Below, piece after piece: positions 13,326 through 25,204 of a stretch of 64,000 bases of DNA. The stretch covers positions 72,084,001 through 72,148,000 of the forward strand of contig NC_134106.1 of assembly GCF_040939455.1 (NCBI RefSeq), in the 5' to 3' direction. The translations under genes and the position numbers were made by a program. Under the pieces are notes generated by a model. That model searched no databases. It saw only the letters and a list, made by a program, of their open reading frames with translations, and was not told the origin of the DNA. Positions within the stretch are counted from its first letter, which is position 1, and the number at the start of each line of letters is the position of its first letter. The DNA is from Microcebus murinus. Taxonomy: Eukaryota > Chordata > Mammalia > Primates > Cheirogaleidae.

Positions 13326-14019
13326 TATTTCATGGTTACAGCCCTAGCACCTTCCTGCTGCAGCTAGAAAGGCATACAGTGAGCAGGAAACAAAGTATAG
13401 AAAAACATCAAGGTTCCAGAAAGGAAAAGATTCAGACTAGTAACACCTGAGGGAGCAGATCCAAAAGACATAAATACCTCTCCTCCCACAGGCTGAGCAC
13501 AAGGTACTAGGGCAATGACCGTTTACCATTCTCATGGAAGTCTATGGAGGGGGCGACAACATTAGAACTGCTCTGGCCTCCAGGAGTGGTGAGGGCTACA
13601 CTGGAGAGTACTCTCCTGCTGGGGAGAGGCCATCTGCTACAAACATTAGCGGAGCTGAAAGAAGCCGGGTGGATACAGAAGAAAGGCATTATTGTCAAGA
13701 CTGCCTATCCAGGCTCTAAGAGTGGGTCACAAGTATCATTCATCCAGCCAGCAAACAGGCATTTAAATGGCAATGTGCCCCAAACCACACAGGAGATATA
13801 AAAGATGTAGGAAACATTCAGATCAATACTTTTAGCTAGTAGTTGTGCTTTCACCCATTTCTTAAACTTATCTTAGCAGCTATTCCCAGAAAGGTCTCAG
13901 ATAGAGATTTTTTTTTTTGACTTGAAAATGATGAAAATTGATTTTTTTAAATAAGAAGGAATGCTATTTTTCTTAAGTCAGTATTTCTTAATAACATTTT
14001 GTCAGTTTATGCTTACTTT

Positions 14020-14405
14020 TTAAAAAAATTTTTTATTTCAGCATATTATGGGGGTACAAATGTTAAGATTACGTATATTGCCCATGCCCCCCTCCCCCCT
14101 CAAGTAGGAGCTTCAAGCGTGACCATCCCCGAAACGTTGCACATCTCACTCATTATGTTCGTATATACCCATTCCCTCCTCCCCCTTCCCACCCACCTGA
14201 CACCCAATAAATGTTTTTCAACACTTAGGTGTTGATCCATTAAAACCAATTTGAGGGTGAGTACATGTGGTGCTTGTTTTTCCATTCTTGAGATACTTCA
14301 CTTGGTAGAATGGGTTCCAGCTCTATCCAGGAAAATACACGAGGTGCTATATCACCATTGTTTCTTAAAGCTGAATAATACTCCATGGTATACGTATACC
14401 ACATT
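14020..14405 (-). mobile_element. 5'-truncated lemur L1, 3' end
   Basis: On the minus strand it encodes a decayed ORF2 C-terminus (MEYYSALRNNGDIAPRV... and SQEWKNKHHMYS) and ends in the lemur L1 tail, seen on the plus strand as GCATATTATGGGGGTACAAA. It is an inactive fragment. Confidence 0.85.
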
Positions 14406-15215
14406 TTATGCTGTGAGCTAGATAAAGTCAGGAAATTAGTATGGGTCTTCCTACGAGATCTTTGCAAACCTTGCCGATTCATTTTTTTTCCCCTCAGGAG
14501 AGAGCATGAACACAATCCTGCACTACCACAAATTGTGCAGTTGAGTTTCCTACATTTGGGGAAATCACAGGGGTCAGCACATCCAGAGTGCAATGGATAA
14601 GCTTTTTTTGATGATGGTATCTCTACTGCCAGGTGAGTATTTCTGATTTATTTTTATAATCATTAATTATAAACATAGTCTAAATTCTTGTCCTTATCTG
14701 AAGGTGTATTTTGCATAAAAGTACATTTTCAAAGCAGTTTTTTTAAAAAAATAGTTTTTCAAATCTGAGAGATGAAAGTATGACTTTTTCTAACTTGCCT
14801 TTCTCTGGTTTTAGTTTTCTAAGAATAAATCAAAGTGAAAAGAATATATATGAGATATATTGAATAAGCTAAGCTGGAGGTATTAGGCATTTCAAAAAGA
14901 TGGCAAAAGCAGTTCTAAAAACATTTTTTTTTGTTGTTAGAGAAATGTTAAGTGGACAAGATAAGCTATTTTCAAAATAGTAAATATAACCAGAACTATC
15001 TTTTGTAAAAATGCACATACGGGTATATGTGTATGCGCAATGTGTATGGCCTGGAAATTCACCCCAAATACTAAAACTCATTTTTTTCAGGGTCTTAGGA
15101 TTTCATGTGATTTTTATTTTTGTTTACTTACTTGTATTTTCTAATTTTCCTACAGTGAATATGTATTTTGGTCAAAAGACAGGTTTTCTTTTTTTTTGAT
15201 TAATATTTATTTAAA

Positions 15216-15553
<338 letters not shown>

Positions 15554-16253
15554 TATTTATTTAAATTTTACTGAGTCAAATTTGGAGTGGACGGGAAGAT
15601 CAGAACAAAGTCCAGAATGATTGCAAATTAAAGCTTCTCCAGATTGAACAGCACATTGGGGGGAGGGAGGGCAGGAGTCCATTTGATACTGGAGTAGGTT
15701 ATTGTTTGTGTGTATATAGTCAGTTATTTTTTTGTTGTATGGTGAAATGCAATTATAGAAAAATAATTTGCAGTAGCTCTGAAAACTGAATTTTTTGCCT
15801 CTTGTTTCTAGAGATCCTTCTCTGAGAATTTAAGGTTTAGACTTAAAGCAATTATGCACTGGGTAGAAAGAGCCAATAAAGAGTAAAGAGGGAACATAAA
15901 AGTCTCTGCCCTTACAAGTACTATTTTTCTCTCTCTTCTCAGCTAACTTTGTAGGCTCTTCTTTAATTTGTTTATTCTCCTTCCTTTAACAAATACATAG
16001 GGCACTTTTTTTATGCTGATAAAATTGTGGGAGAGAAAAAGAAGTCAGTCCTGATCTGGAAGCTAACAATCTAGTTGAGTAAATAAGATACAAGTTGGAG
16101 AAGTTTACTAAAAATATGGGGGTGATATGCACTTGGGCATTAGATGACTTGCGGAGAAGTCCTACAGCTGTTAAAGGTAGGGCTGGTAACTTTACTGTGG
16201 TCATGGTCTAGATCACCCTGTTTCAAACTCTCCACAGTGATGAATATGTTCAT

Positions 16254-16408
16254 TCTGTGCTGCTTAATACAGTAGCCACCAGCCACCAGCCACATTTGAA
16301 AAGTGGTTAGTACAACTGAGGAACAACATTTTTAATTTATTTAGCTTAAATTTTAATTTGAATAGTTACATGTGGCTGGTGGCTATTGTATTGAAGAGTG
16401 CAGGCCTA
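16254..16408. mobile_element. Palindromic nonautonomous DNA transposon (hAT-like MITE)
   Basis: The left end TAGCCACCAGCCAC and the right end ATGTGGCTGGTGGCTATTGT are inverted copies around an AT-rich centre. The family name is uncertain. Confidence 0.65.
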
Positions 16409-16649
16409 GGTTCTAGGTGTCAATAAAGACTTGCCCTGTTACTTGAAGAGAGGGTTTGAAAAACTGAGAATAAAGAAAAGCGTTCCAGGAGAAGAAAAAG
16501 CATCAGTGAGCTATACTCAAGTCACATTGAGAGTGCAGAAGTGGTTGGTGCTTGGATGGGGAATTGTGATAGGTTGCAACACTGGGCAGACCATGCAGCT
16601 GACAGTTACGATTTGAAGCTGTAGGTAATGATGATTTATTGATTATTTC

Positions 16650-16735
16650 TCATCAGTGGTAATAATAGCTCTTACCTTGTACCAGGCATTATGTTGAGTG
16701 ACTTACATGGATTATTTTATAACAACCCCTTGAGA
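16650..16735 (+). repeat. MIR fragment
   Basis: ACCTTGTACCAGGCATTATG is followed by TTACATGGATTATTTTATAA and AACAACCCCTTGAG. Confidence 0.65.
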
Positions 16736-17234
16736 AAAAAAGACTGAAAAAAGGATGACTGAGCTTATCAAGGAGATAGTTGGAGGATAGGGAGGAGCAA
16801 GCATAGATCTGTCTAGGCAGTTTGGCAGAGAGACTAAGGAAAAGGTCAACAGCTTGAGGAGGGTTAAATGAAGATTCCTCCACACCCTCAAGTAGTTCAG
16901 ACCCATTCCACCTGAAACAGAAACAGGGAGGGGAGGAAGATCTGGACAAGGGGGAGATGAAGCCTGAAGGTCCCAGGGTTGTCCTGAGAAGGGACCCTTT
17001 TTCCTTTGGGTATATGAAATGTTCACAAAATGGTTGGTAGACAGCAATACTTTGAGAAGAGTGGCAGAGGGTTGCTGGAGCTGGATACTTTTTTTTTTTT
17101 ATCTCAGTGAAACAGGAATCAGAGCTACCTGCCAAGAGGGAGAAAGCAAAATGGGGTAAGTGGGGAGATGAAAGGAGATCTGTAATAGCATCAATTGGGG
17201 CTACTCTAATAATAACCACCTTCTTTTGTCATGC

Positions 17235-17365
17235 AGCTATAAGCCTATTATGGACATTTACATATATTATTAATATCTCATTTAGTCTAACAATCTAGTG
17301 AAGTATTATTAATTCCAATTATTTCCAAATTATGAAAAAGTAAATTGAGGCTCAAAAAGGTTATC
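17235..17365 (+). repeat. MIR fragment, diverged
   Basis: ACATATATTATTAATATCTC and AGTAAATTGAGGCTCAAAAA match the MIR core and the 'fraction of the gradient' region. Confidence 0.55.
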
Positions 17366-18369
17366 ACCTTAATTAAAAAAAAAAAAAAGAAAGAAAAGAT
17401 TGCCTACCACTGTTGTCCGTCACTGTTCTAGACAAAAACAGGCAAGGGGCCTGCCTTCATGGTTTTATTGAGGTGGTGCAAACAGTAAAATAAATCAGAT
17501 CATTTCAGATTTTAAATGGTGTGAAAATAGTAAAACTAGTGTTATAACAAATATTATGATAAATATGATATAGTGATGGGGGAGGCAGTGCGGAAAGATA
17601 GAAACTACATTAGTGGACTCAGGGGAGGACCCTCAAAGGGGACAAGTGAGCTTAAAACTTTAGGATGAGAAAGGTAGGAGGAAGAGTTTTCCAGATCAAG
17701 GAAAGGGCAAGTCCAGAGGCCCTCAGGCAAGAAGTACCTGGGTTCCCACGAGAAACGCAAAGGTCGCTACAGCGAAAACTGAATGAGCAAGGGGGTACAG
17801 GCCAAGGTTGGAGGCGCCATGGCGACCCGGGGGAAGAGAAACCCAATCCGATTCAAGGGAATAAGGCTCCTAAGGGTCAAGGGCCCGGATGTCCAGCTCT
17901 CCGGCGCGTGTTCTTTCCACTGCACGAAGCTCCCCGGCACACGGCGCGGGGGCGAGGCGGCCCGGCAGGAGAGGCTCCAGGCTGAGGCGCCAAAGGGCCG
18001 CGGCCGGCGGGGGCTGGGGAGTGTGACCTGGGTGTCGCAGCCGCCGGGGCAGCACTGACGCCCAGCGCGGGCCCCTCGCGACCAGCAAGCAGCTCCCCTC
18101 ACAGCCCCCAGAAACGCCCCCACCTTTAATTCCCGTTAGCGCCCCCCGCCCGCAGCACCACCGCCCTTGGGCAGCCTGGCTTGGTTCTTTCATCTGAGGA
18201 GGCGGATCCGTTTACAAAAGGTCGGAATGAGAGCGGTGAGGAGACGAAATAAATTATAGCTAGGACGAAGTCCTATGGGAAACAGCCCTTTTTACTTTTG
18301 TCTTGTTTTCCCCACAGCTTTCCAGAAACGACTTGTTTCTCCGTACGATTTCCAAGTCACCCCCTCCAA

Positions 18370-18620
18370 CAGTGATGCCCATTGGTTTAGCCCCTCAACC
18401 TGGATTGGCTGAAGGTTTACGCCTCGGCTAGGGATTGGAGGACGTTGGTTCTTTACGTACTCCCCGCGCCCATTGGTTCGTTTTCCCCGCTTCTGGGCGG
18501 AGTGGCTAGGGATGGTTTCCACCCTCTTGTTTACGGAGCGCGTAGTTGTAGCGCTCTCCGAGCGTTGGGGCTGTCTGCAAAGTTCCCTATTTAGCTCTTA
18601 GGGCCAATTGGGTCCTCGCT
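18370..18620 (+). promoter_or_regulatory. RMND5A core promoter region with four ATTGG (inverted CCAAT) boxes
   Basis: Inverted CCAAT boxes (ATTGG) lie at 18,381-18,385, 18,404-18,408, 18,434-18,438 and 18,472-18,476. They are spaced 23, 30 and 38 bases apart, consistent with NF-Y binding. A GC-box-like TGGGCGGAG follows near 18,494. A weak AT-rich CCTATTTAGC lies near 18,586, but there is no strong TATA box at a clear distance. The block sits about 550-800 bases upstream of the RMND5A ATG, inside the CpG island. The transcription start is inferred to lie at roughly 18,550-18,700 and was not determined. Confidence 0.7.
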
Positions 18621-18986
18621 CCACCCTAGCCCTTTTCGCTTGCCCGCCTTCCGCGTGGTACGGCCCACACCTTTAGAGCCGCGGCGCGTGCCTGCGACCC
18701 TCGCGTTCCTCCACCCGCGCTCTCCGGGCTGCTCCCCCTCGAGGGTGTGCTTGGTACGGCCCGCGCCGCCTCCTTCCCTCGCTGGGTTGGCTGTTTCCCC
18801 TCCCCCCCGCCGGCGGCGCTTGGTGCCGCCCGGGAGAACCAGGTCATCGGTCGGTTCCCGTGAAAACAAAAACAATCGGCGGCGCCGCCGCGGACACCCG
18901 AACGCCGCGAGCGGGGGCCGGGGACGTGGGGCCGGGTGGGGCGAGTGAGAGGGAGCGGCGGCGACGCGCCGGGGGGCCGGGGCGCC

Positions 18987-19037
18987 ATGGGGCAGGCGGG
19001 CACTGGCTGCGCCGGGCTCCCCCGGCGCCGTGGCTAG
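18987..19037 (+). promoter_or_regulatory. Upstream ORF in the RMND5A 5' leader (16 codons)
   Basis: An ATG at 18,987 lies in strong start context (GCGCCATGG, with G at -3 and +4) and opens a 16-codon frame [16 protein letters not shown] ending at TAG 19,035-19,037. It ends 130 bases before the main ATG and is not in its frame. It is the only ATG I see between about 18,520 and the RMND5A start. If the leader begins upstream of it, scanning ribosomes should meet it first. Translation is not proven. Confidence 0.6.
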
Positions 19038-19167
19038 CTCGCCCGCCGCCTCAGCCGCCCGCGCCGCCCGCCTGGGGGACGAGGAGCAGGACGCGGCCTC
19101 GGCGGGGCCCGGGCCGAACGGCTGCGGACACCCGGGCGCCGGGGAGCCGAGCGCCGCCGCCTCCGGC

Positions 19168-19309
19168 ATGGATCAGTGCGTGACGGTGGAGCGAGAGCTG
19201 GAGAAGGTGCTGCACAAGTTCTCGGGCTACGGGCAGCTGTGCGAGCGCGGCCTGGAGGAGCTCATCGACTACACGGGCGGCCTGAAGCACGAGATCCTGC
19301 AGAGCCACG
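19168..19309 (+). CDS. RMND5A: RMND5A coding exon 1 (start codon to codon 48, first base)
   Basis: This exon encodes the N-terminus of RMND5A, beginning [20 protein letters not shown] and ending at QSHG. RMND5A (GID2 homologue) is a RING-type subunit of the CTLH E3 ubiquitin ligase, where it pairs with MAEA; this role is known for the family. The exon gives 47 full codons plus one base, and the donor CACG|gtaagg splits a glycine codon that exon 2 completes. The ATG was chosen because the protein from it matches the known N-terminus. The reading frame is open further upstream (from 18,949) but has no in-frame ATG. The exon lies in a CpG island and is followed by a 24.3-kb intron. RMND5B is a paralogue, but the sequence read here agrees with RMND5A as I remember it. 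The gene is incomplete in the window. Confidence 0.95.
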
Positions 19310-20059
19310 GTAAGGCGGCCCGGGTGGGCGCGCGGGGCTGGGCCCACCGCCCCAGCCCGAGCCCCGCGGCCGGAACCCACCCTCGCGGCTCAGGCCCGGC
19401 CCGGCCCGCGTCTCCCCTGAGGCGCCGAGGCCCTCAGACCCCTGTCACTTTTCCTCCTCATCTTGCCCGGTTTACCTCCAACCTGGCGCAACCTCGCTGC
19501 TAATTCAGAATGAGCGCGAAGCACCCGGAAACCCGGCTGGGAGCCGGGTTAAACGTGGGCGAGGGGCCGTCCACCGCGCCTGCAAACTGGCGCCCTCTCT
19601 GGGCGGGCGTCGCTCGCCCGGCCCGGCCCCGGGGGTCTCACGTGGTCCTCGCCGCGCGGTCCTGGGCGGGAGGTGCGCCAACTGCGTCCGACTCCTGGCT
19701 AACAGATGATGCTCGGGGCTGGAAGCCCCTTCCCTCCGCCTCATCCCGCATCCTTGCCCCGGGGACTTTCTCTCCTCGTGTTTTTATTTTGGAAAGTCGA
19801 GTGTTATTCTTAGCTGTGAGTTAACTTAACAGCCGCTCCTGCGACTTCAGATTTTGACTGACTGTGTGGAAGGAGCTCCCCTGAACTCCGCAGCAGCTCT
19901 GACGTGCCTCCTAGTGTAGCCTCTGCAGAGACGGAGAACTGGTCGCTTGCCTTACGTAGTTAAGTTTTTCCTTTCAGAAAACAGATTTTTCTGTAGGTTT
20001 CGGTTAGATTATTTTATTATTGCCCGAGGCCCTGGTGACAAGTACTTTGCCAAAGTTAA

Positions 20060-20422
<363 letters not shown>

Positions 20423-21751
20423 TGGTTTTTTTGTTTTTAAAATAACATCACATACTTGGTATCTTTACATTTAAATAGTTGCCGTGATGATTTCTTCTGA
20501 TCTGGAAGTAAAGGACTTCTTATTTAATGGGTTTATTCAGTAGGTTTGGTGGCCCCTTCTTAACTTGTGGGCTGTACAGAAATTTATGTAAAAGGTTTGG
20601 TAGCTGGGGAGAAATGCAGATATGTAGCAGATGACATGAGGGCAGTGGCATCAGCCAAGCTTCTCTCTTCTCCATTTTCCCCCACCTTGCCCTCCAGACT
20701 GCTTTTCAGTTGAGGGTGAGTGCTAGTCCGAGGTGATGGAGTGTTAACAGCAACTTCTCATTCTGGACATTGCTGTCTATTTTGAACTCGGGGAAAGAAG
20801 CAAACCTGCAACCATAGCGGACAGAATATTAATATGGAAAAACCATGTTAACCATTAGGAGTTGCAATATTAGTATGGAAAAAACGTGCAGACTTTGGTA
20901 GATACCTGTGAAAGAAGATTTTACTGACTTGGTGGTGATAATACTGTGGTAGAAATGAAGTGAAGGTAAAATAGAGGGGAATCCTGGGAAGGCTTTGATT
21001 TTGGACAGGTGAGGTAAAGTCAAGGGCTTAATATTTGCTGGTAGCTGGAGATACATAGGTCTATGACTGTTTTCTGATGTCTTTTCTAAGACGACAGTGG
21101 AGGGAATCACTTAGGATTCAAGGAGGGAAGACTAATATCTAACCACACCCTTGAATTTCTCTTGGAGAATGGAGAGCCAAGGCAGGGCTGGCAGTACAGG
21201 AAAAAGGGCAAGGGCTTAGAAAAAGAGTGAGGTTGGTCTGCTGTTAATTGGCTATTGGGAGTCAGTAACCCTTGTGTTTGAGGTTTCATTGAATTGTTAA
21301 AACAAACTGGATTACTGGGGGTTAAGAAGAAAAATATGCAAACTGAGATGTCAGGAAACCTGAGGCTGGGGTGATGGAAGGTATTCTCTCCCCACCCACG
21401 AGGAACACTCTGTCTTGTAAAAGGCTAAAAGGTAGGAACCAGTGGGAGAAAAGAATGAATGAAGTACCTGGACTTGGATAGATGGAAGGAACATTTCCCT
21501 TTTAGGGACCAGGTCAGAGATTGAGAGGTTGGATATGCAGGGTTTGAGAAGGAAAAGATGGAAAGGAAAGTACATTTCTTCCATAAGAGAGAGGATATTA
21601 ATTGAAGAAGGATGTGATTGTAAGCTTTGTTTTAGGGAATTTAGGGCTAACCTCAGATGAATAAAATGATTGTGAAGAGTTAGCAAAGCTGGAATTAGAC
21701 CTCTTTGCTTGGTATCAGGAAACTTTTCTATAATTTGTTGTTTGAAGGGAA

Positions 21752-22023
21752 TTTTTTTTTTTTTTTTTCTGAGACAGAGTCTTGCTTTGTTGCCCAGGCT
21801 AGGGTGAGTGCCATGGTGTCAGCCTAGCTCACAGCAACCTCAAACTCCTGGGCTCGGCTAATTTTTTCTATATATGTTTTTAGTTGGCCAATTACTTTCT
21901 ATTTATAGTAGAGAGGGGGTCTCGCTCTTGCTCAGGCTGGTTCCAACTCCTGACCTAGAGCGATCCACCCACCTCGGCCTCCCGGAATGCTAGGATTACA
22001 GGTGTGAGCCACCATGCCCGGCC
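21752..22023 (-). mobile_element. Alu SINE with internal deletion and 13-bp target duplication
   Basis: AACTCCTGGGCTC runs directly into GGCTAATTTTTTC, so about 90 bases of one arm are missing. The duplication TTTGAAGGGAATT is at 21,741-21,753 and 22,027-22,039. Confidence 0.9.
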
Positions 22024-22673
22024 CTATTTGAAGGGAATTAGCCACCAGTATGCTATGATGTTAAAACACTCTGACTTGGTTAGTTATGTGTGTTCCTTTT
22101 TCAGCTTCCTAATTTTTACCCTCTTGGCTTCCAAATTGCTGGTCTTATTTGGTATCTCTTTGATTTCCTTTAATTCTTTAATAATAGGATTAAGTGACTG
22201 AAGGTAGTTATAAAACGTGAAAATAAATACCACTAGTGCCAGATCTAGTTTCCAAAATCAATTCTATCTTCTTTCTTTTGGTGTTCTTTTGTGGGAAGTT
22301 AAACATGCTTTGGTATTTGGGTTATGGTATTTTTCAAAGTAGATAGTTTCTAAATTAGACTTTCTCTGTAGGTGATGTGGTGGATATTACATTGAATCTT
22401 AAATATATCTTTCTGTTTTCTTTCAAATCAATTTATCTTTAATAACCTGGCAGTAATTTAAAATGTGAAGAAAAAAAAAGAGTCAAACTTGTTCCCTTTC
22501 TGGAGGATGCTACGATGACTGCCTCACACAAGTATGATCAAAGGCCAGGATGAGACTGGATTCCAAAGAGCGTGGCTGGTAAAATGACGTCATGGCTCAC
22601 AGATTGAAGAGTTTGGTTAAGGAGTCTCTGAGGGGGTGCAGGTGGCACAAGAAACATGAAATTTAAGGGACCC

Positions 22674-22868
22674 TCAGAGGACAGGGCACAGTTGCTGGGT
22701 CATGAGTACTTTGAAGCGTTTCTTGATGGTGATTTGGTGTCACGAGTATTTGTCATCTGGGGAGAACCAAGCTGGGTGGGCTGAGCACATCTGTTGTCCC
22801 ATAGGGTCAAATTTCTTCAGCATATAGACCCACTCTCTCTGGTCATTGAGGTAATACTGGAGAAATAT
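22674..22868 (-). pseudogene. NOP10: NOP10 processed pseudogene
   Basis: Read on the minus strand, this 195-base segment aligns end to end with the 64-codon NOP10 reading frame plus stop, with no introns or indels. Recognisable stretches are [40 protein letters not shown] and TIKKRFKVLMTQQ. NOP10 is a small subunit of H/ACA box ribonucleoproteins and telomerase RNP (known). This copy is dead: the start ATG has become ATA, and an arginine codon after DDKYS has become TGA, as expected from CpG decay. Leader-like sequence continues to about 22,920 and trailer-like sequence down to about 22,490, but a clear poly(A) tail and target duplication are not visible. It lies antisense in RMND5A intron 1. 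It is a retrocopy rather than a gene, because introns, start codon and an open frame are missing. Confidence 0.9.
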
Positions 22869-24052
22869 GATCACACTTTAGCCAGAGGTTCCAATTCCGT
22901 CTGCAGCTCCATCTCAAATATATCATTCTTAAGGTATAGCTACTGAAAACTGAATTTGGAATTCCATTTTCAAGTTTAAAGAGAAATTTTCAGGGCTTCT
23001 GAATGCACTTGTCTGGGCAAGTGATTCAGTGGGCTCCTGTGACCTGAGGGCTTTGGATCTCATTCTACAAGCTCATGTGTGGTAATATCCTTGCAAGAAT
23101 GTGGTATGAATAAAGAAGAATCTTGGGGACTACACAGATCCCCCAAGGTCCTATATAGGACACATCATTGCATCATACAGTGATTGCCTGTTTCAAAAGT
23201 GTCCTTTAGTTAGGGTCAGTTTCTGAGGATGAATTACAATTTATGTTTAAATTTTTTTCCTCTATAGTTGTGCATTATACTAGATGAGCACAGTTAGGTT
23301 AGTTTGTGGTGGAAACTGATCACACATAAATAGAGTTTAAGCCCATTGCTTTCACCACCCTTATTCCAGGTTGTAAACACTGCCCTTAAGGGCGTTAACC
23401 TGACAGCAGGCCTGGAAATGGCCCTATAGTGACCCCTAAAATTTCTCAGCTGCTCTAAATCGCCTCTGTATAGCCTGGAATTCTTTCATATAAAATTTCT
23501 CTTACCAATCATCTCTTTTAATGCCAGTTTCTTAATGTACATACTTTTGGGGGAATGAAGATAATGGATGCTTGCTCATACCTGGTGGATTAGTTTGTGT
23601 TCTGCCATTTAATTCATCTCTATCCAAGTCCATCAGCCTGAGAAAAGGAACACTTTTTTCTTTTTCTTTTTTTTTTTAATGGCGTCAGGCAGAGGAATAA
23701 TAGTGGCATATACGGCTATGAGAGGGAAGTGCAGGCGTTGACTGGGTGCCATAGCCAGTTGGGGAATTTTGGTGGTTCAAGGATAACATAAGTATAATGC
23801 AGGGGCAGTAAAGAACTAGGGAGAATACTAAAGAGGAGTTCTGCTGAGGCCTGATCCATTGTTTTTCCTGGAGACTACTCTAAAGGCTTCTCATCATGAC
23901 CTTGGAATTGCCTTAGAAACCTTAGAGTGGTAGATAGGAGGATGGGGAATGATCCAGAGGCTACAGTGGGGTGCTCAAGGTAAAAGGAATAGTGATAACT
24001 GTTCATGGTAAATGGGAAGTCTGTGCTGAGGTGTTGGTGTGGGAAGGTAATA

Positions 24053-24055
<3 letters not shown>

Positions 24056-24084
<29 letters not shown>

Positions 24085-24374
24085 GAGCCAGGGTCTCACT
24101 CTATCACCCAGGCCGGAGTGCAGTGGCATGATCATAGCTCACTCAGCTTCAGACTCCTGGGCTCAAGGGATCCTCCTGCCTCAGCCTTCTGAGTAGCTAG
24201 GATTGCAGATGTGCACCACCATGTCCAGCTAATTTTTTTTTAATTTAAATTTTTATAGTGATGGATTCTCACCGTGTTGCCCATGGTTTCAAACTCCTGG
24301 CCTCAAGCAATAATGGCTCTGCCTCCAAAAGTGCTGGGATTATAGATATGAGTCGCCATGTATGTGTCCAGCCC
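24056..24374 (-). mobile_element. Alu SINE, older type
   Basis: A long T-run precedes GAGCCAGGGTCTCACTC. Both arms are diverged and there is no lemur centre. Confidence 0.8.
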
Positions 24375-25204
24375 AGTTTTTGCCTAATTTGCCAGAAGTT
24401 CAAGAATTGGGTTGAGCTCTGTTTCTCATCCTTAATTGTCTTGTTTGATCTTTTGGTTCTCTTAAATTCCCCAACTCTGAGGGGAGAGGAGAGCACTCCT
24501 GTCATTTAGTTGTGCCAGCCTTTCAGTGAGCGTTGCCCTGTAAGCATGAATTTTGGTCTAATTTAAGATTCAGTATGGCTTGTGCAAACTGGTGATCATT
24601 CCCAGTGTGCCTTTGATGTAATTTGGATGATGCACTGGTACTTCTCAAACTTCACTCACATGTGTACTCTTAGTTTTCAGGTGAATTCATTCTAGGCAGT
24701 GATATTTATGAAGTCATAGGTTTGGTTTGTTAGTTATAATAAACTACATATTAAAATAAATTCATAACTATTAAAATATTAATTCATGTACCATCTAAAG
24801 TTATTCACATCAGTGGTATGGGAACCACACGTTGGACAACCCTTGTTTAATAGATAAGTAGTGTGGTTAATTTTGGTGGTTTGACTTGTGATTATATGTT
24901 TTTAGCATTTATTTTTTATGGGAAAATATATTTTGTTTCCCATTAGCACTTCTGTGATGGGAGAACAGTAAAGAACTATGTATCATTTATTGCTGATAGT
25001 CTGAATTCACATTTGGTGAAAGAAGATTAGGCTGAAACAATTGGTAAAGATTTAAGTACATGTTAAAATATATTTGAGAAAATTACAGTATTTGTAATAG
25101 TAAAAGATATGCAGTATTATTTTTTGATTATTTTTAGACTGTTATTAAAGGGAATTCTGATGGAGTTTCTGAAAATGACTCTCAGGGAATTCTCTGAATT
25201 TAAT

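Larger units (their letters stand above)
17800..19680. other. CpG island over the RMND5A promoter and exon 1
   Basis: CpG dinucleotides and GC content are very high compared with the AT-rich flanks. The island covers the CCAAT-box promoter, the GC-rich leader, coding exon 1 and the first few hundred bases of intron 1. It is not uniform: a first GC-rich block lies at about 17,800-18,060 and a second starts near 18,420. Long open frames on both strands inside the island come from the low frequency of stop codons in GC-rich DNA and have no recognisable protein similarity. Confidence 0.85.

Noticed and set aside
13507..13801. Overlapping short open frames on both strands near 13.6 kb
   Set aside because: The stretch is locally GC-richer, which lowers stop frequency. 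No recognisable protein or splice structure.
14240..14593. 117-codon minus-strand open frame as a gene
   Set aside because: Its second half is the decayed C-terminus of L1 ORF2, so it is a mobile-element remnant.
16689..17219. 176-codon minus-strand open frame upstream of RMND5A
   Set aside because: Its C-terminal part lies across a MIR fragment. It shows no recognisable domain or splice-site context.
18591..19169. 192-codon antisense open frame over the RMND5A leader
   Set aside because: It is an Ala/Arg/Pro/Gly-rich translation of a CpG island, where stops are rare. No motif or family is recognisable.
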